From Notolepis coatsorum (Eukaryota > Chordata > Actinopteri > Aulopiformes > Paralepididae), in the NCBI GenBank assembly GCA_963971535.1, contig OZ020591.1, positions 15,764,623 to 15,828,622 on the forward strand: 64,000 bases of DNA. Reading direction: 5' to 3'. Below the pieces are notes generated by a model, which was given only the letters and a program-made list of their open reading frames with translations, did no database searches and was not told the DNA's origin. Positions 1-11,095 of this stretch are shown in pieces; within the stretch, counting starts at the first letter, position 1, and each line of letters opens with the position of its first letter. Position numbers and translations under genes: made by a program.

Positions 1-100
1 CAGAGAAAGACTTCCATCTTGTTTACATCAGGGTCCCCCATTTTCAATTCATCATAACATAATATATGACATACAGATACAGTGTGTACAATGTGTGTAT
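1..100 (-). mobile_element. LINE family A, 3'-UTR fragment
   Basis: This is a reverse-oriented piece of the 3' UTR that recurs throughout the window. Its marker is the block reading gtttacatcagggtccccc followed by a run ending in ttcaattcatc. The window edge cuts it. Its right end abuts the intron upstream of the first visible exon of the DUF7869-like gene, so it is probably intronic. Confidence 0.8.
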
Positions 101-144
101 TTCATTCATTAATTCTCTTCCCTATTGTTAACATTTTTGTTTAG

Positions 145-2902
145 GATCAGCGATGCGCTTCTCAAAAGCCTTTTCAAACACTACAAGACAGATGGCCTCA
201 CACCGCGGGAGAGGAAGAAACAGCCGAGAAATCACAAGCGTTTTTTGTCTCTTTTTGACGTAAAAAGGGTTGTGAAATTTCTGATCAACTTTGCTGTCCT
301 CCATGCGATTGTGTTGCCTGGCCGTCATGCTGGTCACAAGGATTTCACTGCAAAGTTACTGCCAACCAATCTGACCAAAGCTGCCCTGTGGCGCCTTTAC
401 AGCAGTATAGAAGGTATGTCACAAAACCACCCCTTTCTTTCTCTCTCACACACACACATGGTTCCCACTTTTTCTTATTCTACCAATCTAACAAAAACAC
501 TTGTCTTTTCAGGATTTCGTGTTGTTGGTCAGAGATCCTTCCTTCGGTTGTGGAAAGCACTCCTTCCGCAGATAATGATCACAAAACCCAGGACAGATCT
601 GTGTTCTCAATGCTACTCCAACAATAACCAATTACAGCAAGCCGCGGGAAGGCCAGAGAAGTTGCAGGTGGAGAAACTCCAGGTGTGTACAGTCTACTTT
701 CACTACTACACTACAGACTGTTTTTTACCACCATCTATTCCCCTGTACCCCCGTCCATAGTGGCTTGTTTACAGTATTTACCTAAACATAGCAACGTCCG
801 ATGACGACATAGAATGGGTACAATACAGTACAGCTCAATACAACAACAGTGGACTGGAGGATGAAGACCAGAAAAAGACTTTCGCCTTTTTTACATAAGG
901 GTCCTCCATTTTCAATTCATCAAAACATTTAGAGACATACAAATATACAGTAGTTTCATAAAAATGCTAAAATGCTATTGATTGATTGATTGATTGATTT
1001 AAAACTTTATTAACATATTGCAGAATGGGTACAGTACAGCTCAATACATACAATTGTTAAGGGGATGCAGACCAGAGAAAGACTTTCGTCTTGTTTACAT
1101 CAGGGTCCCCCATTTTCAATTAATCATATTTCATATCTAAATCATATAATATCTCATTGCTAAATATATGCAATATATAATCTAATAATCCAATAATCTA
1201 AATCTAATATATAATATAAAAATGCTAAATGCATGGGTATTTTATTTTGTCTTTAATGTTAGCTTGCAAACTCGAATACTGTCTTGGTAAGCCTCATAAT
1301 GAATTGTTTGGGGAAAAAAAAGAAAAACATTGTGATGTGTATCGTGTATCGCCGAAAGGTCAGAAAATATCGTGATATCATATTTAGGCCATATCGCCCA
1401 GCCCTAGCTTCAACACACATGACATTAGGATAACCTGAGGATAACTGAGCACTGCCACCTCATTAGCCGTGTGTGTGTGTGTGTATTGAGCCGTACTGTG
1501 TTGTACCCATTCTGCAATCTGTTAAATAACGTTTTCTTTCATTCATGCTTTCATCCAGGTGCAGTTAAAACATCTGGCCCTTGTTGACAGAGAACGCGAG
1601 CTGTTGCAGGAGATGACTGCCGCCACAAAGCGCACATGCGCCGAGAACATGGATCTGTCGCTAGGCCCCTCCCCACCTGCAAGCAGAGATATCACGATGC
1701 ACTACAGCTTTGATTACGCACAGCAGGTGAATATCCAATATAATGTTGCTTTTTGTTGTTAAAGGAAAACTTACAGGAACGTTTGAGTTGTATTTGGAGT
1801 GTATTTAGATAAGATGAGAGTGGGAGGAGAGAGGAGAGAGAAAATAGGAGAAGAGAGGAGAGAATAGGAAAAGAGAGGAGAATTTTTAATGTAAAAATAG
1901 TTCCTTATAGTTTTAGCAGTATTTTTTCATGAATCACTCGCCAAACATAAAAAATACTTGCATTTGGCTAGTAAAGTGGCCTAATTTCCTCCCCTGTTCC
2001 CTTATTTCAATGTCCCTTATTTCAATGTCCTTTTTTCTTTTTCTTCTTTCTCTGTCCTGCAGGTTCATTTTCCATCTCACCCTTTTCAAGTGGGTCCCAT
2101 CTTTTTTCAAACACCGCGCAAATGTGGCCTGTTCGGTGTCCACTGTGAAGGGCTGACGAAGCAAGTGAATTACCTAATTGATGAAGGGATGTCAACTGGT
2201 AAAGGCAGCAATGCCGTTATCAGCTATGTGGATCATTTCTTCACCAACTATGGAGTTGGAGAAAAATCAGTGGACCTGCACTGCGACAATTGCTCCGGGC
2301 AAAATAAAAACAATTATGTCTTGTGGTATTTTGCGTGGCGTACTATTCACAAACTTCACCTGCAGCTTGCTCTCCACTTCCTAATTGCAGGCCACACTAA
2401 ATTTGGCCCCGACTGGTGCTTTGGTTTGATAAAGCAGGTTTACAGGAAGACTGCGGTCGACACCCTGGCAGGCATCGCAGACATCGTCAGGAAAAGCTCT
2501 GCAGTGAAAGGAGTCAATATCCCCCAACTTGTCGGTCGCGAAGATGGCACAGTTTATGTTCCAAGCCACGACTGGCAGCAACATCTCGGAGGCTTCTTCA
2601 AAAGATTCCCACAAATAAAGAAATACCAGCACTTCAGCTTCGATGCCAACAGTCCTGGCATGGTGACGGCGAAATTACACTGTGACGATACAGAGCCATT
2701 CACGTTTCAGCTGTTGAAAGACCCAAAACGCTACCCAACCATCTCTGGTTTTCCTGTCCTCCCCCCACCTGGTCTAGACAATGACCGACAGGAATATCTT
2801 TATAAGGAGATAAGACAATACTGTTCTGATGACGCAAAAGACATTACATGCCCACTCCCAACATCTAGAGCACCTCAGAACAAGAAGACTGTACGATGTT
2901 AG
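145..2902 (+). CDS. DUF7869-like multi-exon gene, 5'-partial
   Basis: Four exons are supported by splice borders and phase: 145-413, 513-682, 1559-1726 and 2063-2902 (stop). Each intron begins gt and ends ag; the first visible intron is 99 bp and the last two splices are phase 0. The first exon starts with an acceptor mid-codon, so the true start lies upstream of the window. The predicted partial protein is about 500 aa. Marks in order: a KPRTDLCSQC cysteine motif in exon 2, a charged helix in exon 3 ending SFDYAQQ, then in exon 4 PFQVGPIFFQTPRKCGLFG, HCDNCSGQNKNN and GHTKFGPDWCFG. From memory this matches the metazoan DUF7869 family, which is often multicopy in fish. The spaced Asp residues recall DDE-type nucleases, which is inference. 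No stop or frameshift is visible in the exons, so it may be functional or recently so. Confidence 0.7.
780..955 (-). mobile_element. LINE family A, diverged 3' fragment in intron
   Basis: A reverse-oriented, diverged copy of the LINE-A 3' end lies in the 683-1558 intron of the DUF7869-like gene. It keeps the agaatgggtacaatacagta and agggtcctccatttt blocks. Its divergence from other copies suggests it is older. Confidence 0.7.
970..1135 (-). mobile_element. LINE family A, 3' end with (TGAT)n tail
   Basis: A second reverse-oriented LINE-A 3' end sits in the same intron. It starts with the tandem attg tail and continues through aaaactttattaac and the standard 3'-UTR blocks. The tail marks a normal 3' insertion end; the copy is heavily 5'-truncated. 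Confidence 0.75.
1140..1407 (-). mobile_element. hAT non-autonomous fragment with one terminal repeat
   Basis: This is an inverted partial copy of the element at 44582-54296. It ends at 1407 with atcgcccagccctag, the complement of that element's left terminal repeat. It includes 1203-1227, which reads across the exact point where the BEL element sits in the other copy, so it shows the empty site. Confidence 0.75.
1926..1996 (+). mobile_element. hAT terminal fragment in intron
   Basis: About 70 bp in the 1727-2062 intron match the right end of the element at 28354-29677, including aatcactcgccaaac and the end ctaatttcctcccctg. No left end is seen here, so this is a truncated remnant. Confidence 0.65.
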
Positions 2903-2916
2903 ACACATGGATGTAG

Positions 2917-2918
<2 letters not shown>

Positions 2919-2956
<38 letters not shown>
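2919..2956. repeat. (CA)n microsatellite
   Basis: Perfect CA dinucleotide run just downstream of the stop codon of the DUF7869-like gene, followed by a second shorter CA-rich stretch. Confidence 0.95.
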
Positions 2957-2957
<1 letters not shown>

Positions 2958-3009
2958 TACTAGCAGTCACTTTAACATGAACACACACACACACTGCACA
3001 CGCTCACAA

Positions 3010-4112
3010 TGTAAGGTCACTTTAAAAAAATTAAACAAGAACAGGAGTGGTTCTTGTAGAGTAAAAGCTTTTGTAAAACTCATGTACATATACCTGATAT
3101 GTCTTATTCTTATTACTTGTTCTTATTACTTGTATTATTGCACAATGTCGCATTCTCATCCTATTGGAATCTTATTATTGCATTTCTTGACTTGACTTGA
3201 TAGTATAGTAGTACTAGTATAGCATAGGGACATAGAAGAATTGTATTGTTGTACCGGTACATCATACATGTACATTATATTTTTATTACTATTGTTTTAT
3301 TGCACAATCGTAGCGGGCATGGCCAACCGCATTTCACTGTATGCCCTGGTATGCAATGAATAAAAAAAAATGTCACTTTAAACTAAATGGAAAGGTCACT
3401 TTAAAGGAAAGAACCGATGTGGTTCTTGTATAGTTTAGATTATTGTAGTATAGCATAATGACAGCATGTCTATTTTTATCATGCACATCTTATGCCTTCT
3501 TATTACCTGTTTATGTATTTTATTATTAGTATTATTGCACAATCGATGCGGGCATGACCACCCGCATTTCACTGTATGCCCTGGTATGATATGCAATTAA
3601 TAAAAAAAAAATTCACTTTAAACTAAATGGAAAGGTCACTTTAAAGGAAAGAACCGATGTGGTTCTTGTATAGTTTAGATTATTGTAGTATAGCATAATG
3701 ACAGCATGTCTATTTTTATCATGCACATCTTATGCCTTCTTATTACCTGTTTATGTATTTTATTATTAGTATTATTGCACAATCGATGCGGGCATGACCA
3801 CCCGCATTTCACTGTATGCCCTGGTATGATATGCAATGAATAAAAAAAAAATTCACTTTAAACTAAATGGAAAGGTCACTTTAAAGGAAAGAACCGATGT
3901 GGTTCTTGTATAGTTTAGATTATTGTAGTATAGCATAATGACAGAGTTGAAACTGTATTAGCATGTCTATTTTTATCATGCACATCGTATGCCTTCTTAT
4001 TACCTGTTTATGTATTTTATTATTAGTATTATTGCACAATCGATGCGGGCATGACCACCCGCATTTCACTGTATGCCCTGGTATGTATGTGACTAATAAA
4101 CCTCTTGAATTG
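3010..4112 (+). repeat. 240-bp tandem array of 3'-end units
   Basis: About four tandem copies of a ~240-bp unit; clear starts are near 3371, 3611 and 3851, and a diverged first copy begins near 3010. Each unit contains ggttcttgtatag, ttgcacaatcgatgcgggca, catttcactgtatgccctgg and an aataaa signal followed by a short A run. The last copy ends near 4097 with aataaacctcttgaattga. A single related copy lies at 14217-14412. The unit looks like a polyadenylated 3' end that has been multiplied in tandem. It directly follows the DUF7869-like coding region, so it could be that gene's 3' UTR or an unrelated retroelement tail. Confidence 0.85.
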
Positions 4113-5133
4113 ATTTGATATTGTCTGCTGATTTTCATCCAGTTGTCACATGAAAGGTTGGAACAATGATAATGATAATAATGAGGCTTGTGTCTATCAC
4201 TCCGCTGGCCAGTTCTACCAACTATGCATTACAATTCCCTGCGGTCAACATAATTTCTTCCTATTTTGGTTGTAATTGTGTAATGATAGATGTATAACCT
4301 GAACACTGTACATATCTGTTTTCAGGAAACACTGGGCTATACAAAGAATATGCTGTGATGTCACATGAATGTATAAATATATGGCCATGCATTTAATCTC
4401 TCTCTTTTTTATAAAATCATTATAGCCAACATGCAATATATCCCATTGATTGGTACAATGGGACAGACATTTGTTTTATACAGCTATAACCTGCATTCTT
4501 TCAAAATATATCATTAATCAATAAAACAGATATTGGAATACATAAATAAAGGTTTTCAATTCAATAACTGAAATATACATTATTCAGACTAGTAGTTATA
4601 TTACTACTACAATAGAAAATGTTTGATTTTGTATCTGATCTGTCAGCATGACTGTCACAGCACTTAATTATGTTAATACTATTCAGGGGAGAGGTGTGGC
4701 TGGGAGGTATTGTTTACGCCCAGCAGAATCCTGGCAAAAGGTGTCAAATCTTTAAGAGCTGTTTTCTCTGCTTAGGTCTCTGGGGAAAAAAGACTGCTAC
4801 AAGATTTAAAATTAGCACATCACAATAATAACATTCTCAGATTTCAAAGTATGACACATCATTTGAAAGCTTACATTCTGTACTTTCACAATCTGGAAAA
4901 ATCTGGAAAATGAAAAAATAGACATGTAGGCTATAGCACTGGTCGGGGTCACATATAAGGGTAAATGGAGGGGTGGATGGAGAAGGAGAGGATGAGGAGG
5001 AGTGTGTAGTGGATGGAGAGGGGGATGAAGAGGAGCGTGTGGAGAACGTGAGGGGAAAAGGAGGGGGAGTGAAGTATGCCCGTGCTGTGATTATGACAGT
5101 TTGCTTATTAAATAGTTTGTTGCATTCTATAAT
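4113..5133. other. Unassigned non-coding stretch
   Basis: AT-rich unique-looking sequence with a GA-rich patch near 4965-5075. I see no convincing reading frame, terminal repeats or RNA gene. Confidence 0.6.
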
Positions 5134-5141
5134 ATAATAAT

Positions 5142-5487
5142 TAGTGCTGTCAATAGATTAAAAGAAAATAACTAATTAATCTCACCATTTTCTGTAATTA
5201 ATCTAGATTAAAAATAGCATTTTTCTACATAACACCGAAGCTTGTAACAGATATTTACTTGAGTAAAATCATGGAATTAATGTAAAATCAACAGAAAGTT
5301 TCTCTCCTGTGAAATACAAATATTCAACAAAACCATCATCATTGACTCAGCTAGACCTCTCTTTTATATCCGCGGCACTAAGATTAAAGATTTTTCACTC
5401 CATAGATTAATCTAGATTAATTTATTTTAATGCTTTAATACATTTAAATTAATCTCCAGAGTTAAAGCATTCATTTTGACAGCCCTA
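5142..5487. mobile_element. Short non-autonomous hAT-like element (346 bp)
   Basis: The ends are inverted repeats, tagtgctgtcaat on the left and the complement of tagggctgtcaaaatg on the right. Flanks share an 8-bp ataataat at 5134-5141 and 5488-5495. The interior has repeated taatctagatta motifs and no coding capacity. The duplication is low complexity, so the TSD call is less certain than for other copies. Confidence 0.7.
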
Positions 5488-5735
5488 ATAATAATACAAA
5501 AGTTTCTAATAATACAAAAGTTTCTCTGTCTGAAGCCTGTCCACAACTCCACAGTCCACACACATTTCCTTTTGTAAAACGTCACCACATTGACAATACT
5601 AACGATAAAAACGAATGCTGAACAGATTAACAATACAAACAAATATAATTTTTAAACGTAATAAAAAAAGAAAAGTGACGATAAAGTTGTTTAATTGACG
5701 GGAGGAAAGTTGCTAAAGTCTATGTATTGTGATGA

Positions 5736-8240
5736 ATGAGAACTTTATTTAACAGATTGCAGAATGGGTACAATACAGTACGGCTCAATACACACAATTG
5801 TTAAGGGGATGCAGATGAGAGAAAGACGTTTGTCTTGTTTACATCAGGGTCCCCCATTTTCAATTCATATCGACATTTATGACATACACAACATGCATGA
5901 CATTTATGGCATAGGGACATACAGGTATTTAGTACTGATACATTTGTGACATGACGGTATTAAAATATACAGTACTGTTACCCATACATCCTGACAGAGT
6001 ATATACATATGATGGGGAGGGGACTGTACATTAGGAGGGGGTGGGTGGGTGGGAGAGAAATATACATATGGTGGGGTGGGGACTGTACATTTGGAGGGGG
6101 TGGGGGGTTTGGGCATTTACGGTGGCCAGTTTCGAATTGCAGCCTCCCGTAGGTGCTCTTTATGAGCGGTTTTGAATGTGGGTAGTGATTCACATTCCTT
6201 TACAGCTTTGGGTAGGGCGTTCCACATTGATGTGGCATAATTGCGAAACGTGTTTAGTCCCTTGTTTGAGCCGAATCTGGGTTTAACATGATTTGTTGAG
6301 CTTCCTCTGGTGTAGTGGTTGTGGTATTCACTGACCTTTGGGAAGTATTTTGACATGTACATGGGTACCTTAGTCGTATAGTGTATCTTGTAGACCAGGC
6401 CCATTGCAAGTTGCTGTACTCTGTCGTCTACTCTAAGCCATCCTAGGTTGTCAAAGTGGGCAGGGGTGAGGTGGGTTCTGGGGGTAAGGTCAAGTAGTAG
6501 TCTGACCAGTTTTGTGATTTTTGTAATCTTGTTTTTAGCGCCTTTGAGGTGCTTTGGTACCATGAGGTGCAAGCATAGTCGTAGTACCCTTGAATGAGTG
6601 CTCCTGCCAGAGGGTATTCTTGTTTACCAGAGAGGAGATCCGGTACAAGAATCTAGTTCGTTGGTTGACTTTTTTTATTACATTGGATGCCATTTTGTCA
6701 CAGGAAAGATTTGCCTCTAGGATGGAACCCAGGTAGGTAATTTCGTCTTTCCTTGTGACAATATTGTCCCCCACTGTAACTGAGAAGCCGTCGGTCTTGC
6801 TGAGTTTGTTATTTGAACCGAAGAGAATGGACTCTGTTTTGCCCATGTGTAATGATAGTTTGTTATCAGCGAGCCATATGCAGATTTTGTCTAGTTCCGA
6901 GCTGAGGGTTTTTTCAACCTGCAACTTGTTCTTGTCAGAGACCAGCAGGGCTGAGTCGTCCGCAAACAGGAACAAGTTGCAGTCACAGGCTGACGACATG
7001 TAATTTGCATAAATTAGGAACAGTAGCGGTCCTAGTATGCTTCCTTGTGGAACACCACAGCTCACTGTGAGGGGGGGGGGGATAGAGTACTGTTAACCTC
7101 CACCATCTGTTCTCTCCCCTCCAGGTAGGATTGCATCCAGCTCACTGATAAACTATCAAAACCAATTGCTTTTAGCTTGTCAATCAGAATGGAGTGATTG
7201 ACAGTGTCGAAGGCCTTTTGTAGGTCCAGCATGACCATGCCGCAGTATTTGCCCGCGTCCACCTCTTGTTTGATGTGGTCGTTCAAATAGAGAAGGCATG
7301 TCAGTGGAGTGGGACGTTCTGAAGCCAGATTGGAATTCGTAGATTAGATTTTTTTCCGCCAGGTACTTTTCGACCTGTTCGTAGACTATTTTCTCCATGA
7401 CTTTCGAGATGGAGGTAAGAATAGAGACAGGGCGGTAGTTGCCTGGGTCTAATTTGCTGCCCTTTTGTGCAGAGGGGTCACTCTCGCAATTTTGAAGTCC
7501 TTGGGGACGTGTCCCTGTTTTATAGAGAGGTTTATTATGTGTGTGATGACTGGGGTGATGGCGGCTGCTGAGTCTCTGAGGAATTTGGAGGGGATGTTGT
7601 CATGGCCAGTGGCCTTGTTAGGTTGGAGGGCGCTAAATTTTTTTAGTACCTCATCGGTTGTTACCATTTCTAGTTTGAAGTCGTCTTTGTGGACCCCTAG
7701 GTTTTTGTAGTATGCTACTATGTGTTCTATCCCATAATGCCCTGAGTGGGAGGGTAGTTTGTTTACCAGTGTTGTGGCTATGTTTGTGAAGAAGATGTTT
7801 AAGTAATTCGCTACATCCAGCTTGTCTGTGATGAGCGTGTTGTCCGTCTTTATGTTTATGTTTGAGAATCTGGTTTTAAGTTTTTTACTGCAGCCTAGTT
7901 GATTATTGAGTAATTTCCAAAGTTCACATGGTTTGTTTTTGTTTTCCTCAGTTTTGTCATTGATGAAATTTCTTTTTGCGGTTTGTGATCATGGTGTTGA
8001 CGTCATTTCTTAGTCTGTTTCTTTGAATTTTTTGTTCAACCACGTGGGCTTGGAGTTCACTGTTTGAGCTTTTGGAAAGCTTTGTCTGACTTTTATGAAG
8101 TTCAGAGCATTTTTTGTCTCTGGTTTTCATAGCGGCCAGTATTTCAGTGTGCATCCATGGCTCAGCGTGATTTTTAACCCTGGTGGTTCTTAGGGGTGCT
8201 GTACAGATGTGTCTAGTTTTGTTTCTGTGAAACCGGAAGA
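5736..8240 (-). mobile_element. LINE family A, 5'-truncated, reverse transcriptase remnants
   Basis: A reverse-oriented LINE copy. From its 3' end (5736) it holds the tail, G-rich 3' UTR, then coding remnants of the C-terminal domain (WNALPKAVKECESLPTFK, 6117-6572), the palm with FADDSALLVS (6535-7065), LDLQKAFDTVNHSIL (7062-7286), SGFRTSHSTD (7180-7398), ATGHDNIPSKFL (7449-7667) and a linker (7957-8154). The pieces lie in different frames, so several indels have accumulated. The endonuclease half is absent. The motifs place it in the jockey/CR1/L2 assemblage, close to the LINE at 40590-44570; the exact clade needs a tree. Confidence 0.85.
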
Positions 8241-8289
8241 AGTCTACACATGGTAGAAGTAACTGGATATGCCGCCCGCACGTTTGTGC

Positions 8290-8625
8290 AAGTGGAGAAT
8301 AGTTTTAAATGGAAACACAAGTCAGTCTACCTAAATATTACATTTCTAATTCACTGGTCAGTGGTCCTATAGTTTTAAATGGAAACACAAGTCAGTCTCC
8401 CTAAAGATTACATTTCTAATTCACTGGTCCTACAGTTTTAAACAGAAACAAGTCTGTCTACCTAAAGATTACATTTCTAATTCACTGGTCAGTGGTCCTA
8501 TAGTTTTAAACAGAAACAAGTCTGTCTACCTAAAGATTACATTTATAATTCACTGGTCCTACAGTTTCAAGCAGAAACACAAGTCGGTCTACCTAAATAT
8601 TTCATTTATAATTCACTCATTCAAA
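8290..8625. repeat. ~65-80-bp tandem repeat, about five units
   Basis: Successive units contain agttttaaatggaaacac or a close variant, cagtctacctaaa and tacatttctaattcactggtc. Units differ by short deletions and a few substitutions. No coding potential. Confidence 0.85.
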
Positions 8626-8646
8626 AAAAGCAGTGTCGAATAGAAT

Positions 8647-10095
8647 GGTTCCCAAACTGTGGTGTGCGCACCCCTTGTGGTGTGCGAGTGCCCTCTAGTG
8701 GCGCTTTTCCACTGCATGGTACCTACTCTACTCTACTCTACTCTACTCTACTCTACTCTACTCGCTTTAGGTACCTGGTACTTCGTTCCTTTTCCACTGC
8801 AGGTACTAAAATAAAGTACTCAGTTTGTCTCCGTGTGGGGAGGCGGGGCTGCTGGTGTACAGCTGAGAGCTCCATAGCTCTGTGAGAGCTCCAGCATAGC
8901 TATGTCCGTGTCATGAGCTAGTAGGCGCAAGCCAGAGTAAAACACAGTTTTCAATCAATCAATCAATAACAACATTAACGAGACTCTCGTTGTGTCTATT
9001 CTGATAACGCTAACGTTACCTCTCATTGTGTCTATTCTACAAGCGTTAACGTTAGCTAGGCTGTCTGTGCTAACGTTAGCATTAGGCTAACAAGCTGTAA
9101 CGTTACCAGTCGCGTCTATTTGCTAACGTTAGCATTAGGTAATAACCGGTTTAAAATGGATGGTGATTACCTCACGTTGTGTCTATTCTATTAGCATTAA
9201 CGTTACTCATACAAACAATCAATAGCGAGTTATATTGATCGCGCTATGTACGATAGCCATGCTAAAACGCTAGCACAACATCAGCACAACATAAGCTTAA
9301 GCCTTAACAAGTCAGCGATCTTTTTGCGAGACTAAACTCTCCGCTCGGTGGCAAATTGTGTTGACGTCGGTTTTGTTTAATCAATAAATGAGGCAGAATA
9401 CACAGTGACTGTATTGTTTGTTTATTGAACTTGTGCCTGCTGCAACCATAATGAAATCCTATGCGAGACATTCAAGATGGCGGCGTTCTGTTTTCGTTCA
9501 GACTCTCCAAACAGTGACGCGTCTATCTTCTGACCAATCAGTGGTCTGCAGTTTTTCACGTGACATTTATGGTACCAGTTCTACCCGCTTGGCTCGCGCT
9601 TGGAACCAGAGTCGAGCAGGGACTAAAAAAGTACCCGAAAAAGTACCTGGTACCAGGTAGTACCAGGTACTTTGGTAATGGAAAACCGAAAATACAGAGT
9701 AGAGTAGAGTAGAGTAGAGTAGGTACCATGCAGTGGAAAAGCGCCATAGGTGGTGCGTGACATGAAAAGGCTAAGGGTGGTAAATAAAAAAATAAAAAAT
9801 GTGTGTTTTTTTTTTTTTACAATAACATTTCATAAAAATCATTTCATAGTCAAACCTTTAGTATTATGGATATTAAACATGCTGGCAAAGTACATGCATC
9901 CATGTTGTCGTGAACATTTTAATTAAATAAAGAAATTCCCTATCCATAGTCTCTGTGGGAAGAGATAAAATAAAAAATTAAATCTGTGCACGGAGACCAG
10001 CAACAATTTTTTCTAACAGAAACCCATTGGGGGGTGCGTCAGCTAGGTCGGGAGGTGACAGGGGGTGCACGGCCAAAAAAGTTTGGGAACCGCTC
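8647..10095. mobile_element. hAT-like element, host of a nested insertion
   Basis: Ends are inverted: ggttcccaaactgtgg on the left and aagtttgggaaccgctc on the right, a terminal sequence typical of hAT elements. Flanks share aataga with two mismatches in an 8-bp comparison (8639-8646 versus 10096-10103). Most of the interior is the nested element at 8699-9746. No transposase is visible. Confidence 0.6.
8699..9746. mobile_element. Non-autonomous element, 3-bp TAG duplication (Harbinger-like)
   Basis: Long terminal inverted repeats begin tggcgcttttccactgcatg on both strands and run into (tactc)n pentamer arrays, about 50 bp each side. Flanks share TAG (8696-8698 and 9747-9749). A 3-bp duplication suits PIF/Harbinger, although their usual target is TWA, so the superfamily is inferred. 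The interior has repeated aacgttag motifs and no transposase. Confidence 0.7.
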
Positions 10096-10105
10096 AATAG
10101 ATGAT

Positions 10106-10247
10106 GTCCAACACTGAAGCCAGAGCAGAGAGTCTGCAGTTACCACAGCTCGCCACTAGAGGGTAGTGTCGGATAGATATTCAACACTGAAGCCAGAGCA
10201 GAGACGCTGCAGTTACCACAGCTCGCCACTAGAGGGTAGTAAGTCGC
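10106..10247. repeat. 75-bp direct repeat, two copies
   Basis: Two nearly identical units containing acactgaagccagagcagag and ccactagagggtagt. They differ at a handful of positions. Confidence 0.85.
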
Positions 10248-10321
10248 ATATGGCCAAATAACATGGGAGAGTCAGTAAATATGATTTCATACTAATATTT
10301 CATAAAATACAGTAACAATAA

Positions 10322-10356
10322 GGAACGCTTCACGAATTTGCGTGTCATCCTTGCGC
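10322..10356 (-). ncRNA. U6 snRNA 3' fragment (35 nt, pseudogene)
   Basis: On the minus strand this reads as the last ~35 nt of the conserved U6 body, from gcgcaaggatgac to cgtgaagcgttcc, with no mismatch to vertebrate U6 as I remember it. The rest of U6 and the terminal T run are absent, so it is not a working gene. It lies in otherwise unassigned DNA. Confidence 0.8.
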
Positions 10357-10655
10357 CAATTTATCCTTGTGATGCTGAATGACCGACGAGATTTCAGGTT
10401 GGAAATCGAGCTTAGACTTTACTTCAGCTGATATATAATATATACTATATACTTTTATATGAATTCCTCTAGTTTCTTTGTTTACATACATTGTTTACAA
10501 CTTGTTATATTATTATTATTTTTATTTTTATAAATTTTTTTGCCATCTTGGTCTATATACTTATTGTGTATGTGTCTTGTAAGCCCATATGGGCTGGGCA
10601 TACATCTGTATGTAAGACACAAAAATAAAAAACATCAATCAATCAAATAAGAGGC
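10357..10655 (+). mobile_element. Unassigned DNA ending in a LINE-like 3' tail
   Basis: From about 10480 the sequence resembles a LINE 3' end: AT-rich UTR, a short self-complementary cccatatgggctggg, aataaa, then a (caat)n tail at ~10636-10648. No reading frame is seen. Confidence 0.45.
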
Positions 10656-10818
10656 GGCAGGCAGAGGCAAGGAAGGTTATGAAAAATAAATTAAACCTGC
10701 CAAGTGCAGGTAAGATTGTGGCTGACCCCTACCACCCCTCTGACTGGGCCAAAACCTCACGCCACACGTTTCTTCCCCTCTGCAGTGAGCCTCATCAACA
10801 AGGCTCGGGACCCTCACT
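10656..10818 (+). pseudogene. Short coding remnant, probable LINE C-terminal tail
   Basis: One open stretch reads KIVADPYHPSDWAKTSRHTF and then LPSAVSLINKARDPH before a stop. The LPSAVSLIN-type ending resembles C-terminal tails of some LINE proteins. It has no visible start or partner domains. Assignment is tentative. Confidence 0.35.
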
Positions 10819-10861
10819 AACACCCCCCACTGTGTACATTAACATGCAATTTGATTGATTG

Positions 10862-11095
10862 TACCCACATATTCCACAACTTGATCAGTGATCTGTTTCA
10901 CGTCGGAGGTGGGATTCGAACAGGCGACTCTCTGTGTGAGGTGAGATCCCCGCCCCTCTCTGTTTGAGTGGAGGGGGATGGGGTGCAAGGAGGGGGGGAG
11001 GAGGCGGGGATCTCACTTCACACAGAGTCGCCTGTTCGAATCCCACCTCCGAGGTGAAACAAATCACTGATCAAGTTGTGGAATATGTGGGTAGA
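10862..11095. repeat. Hairpin with ~90-bp arms carrying a tRNA-like T-arm
   Basis: The left arm (10862-10960) and right arm (11004-11095) are near-perfect inverted copies around a short G-rich spacer. Each arm contains ctgttcgaatcccacc on one strand, the form of a tRNA T-arm and B box. No complete cloverleaf is visible. Confidence 0.8.
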
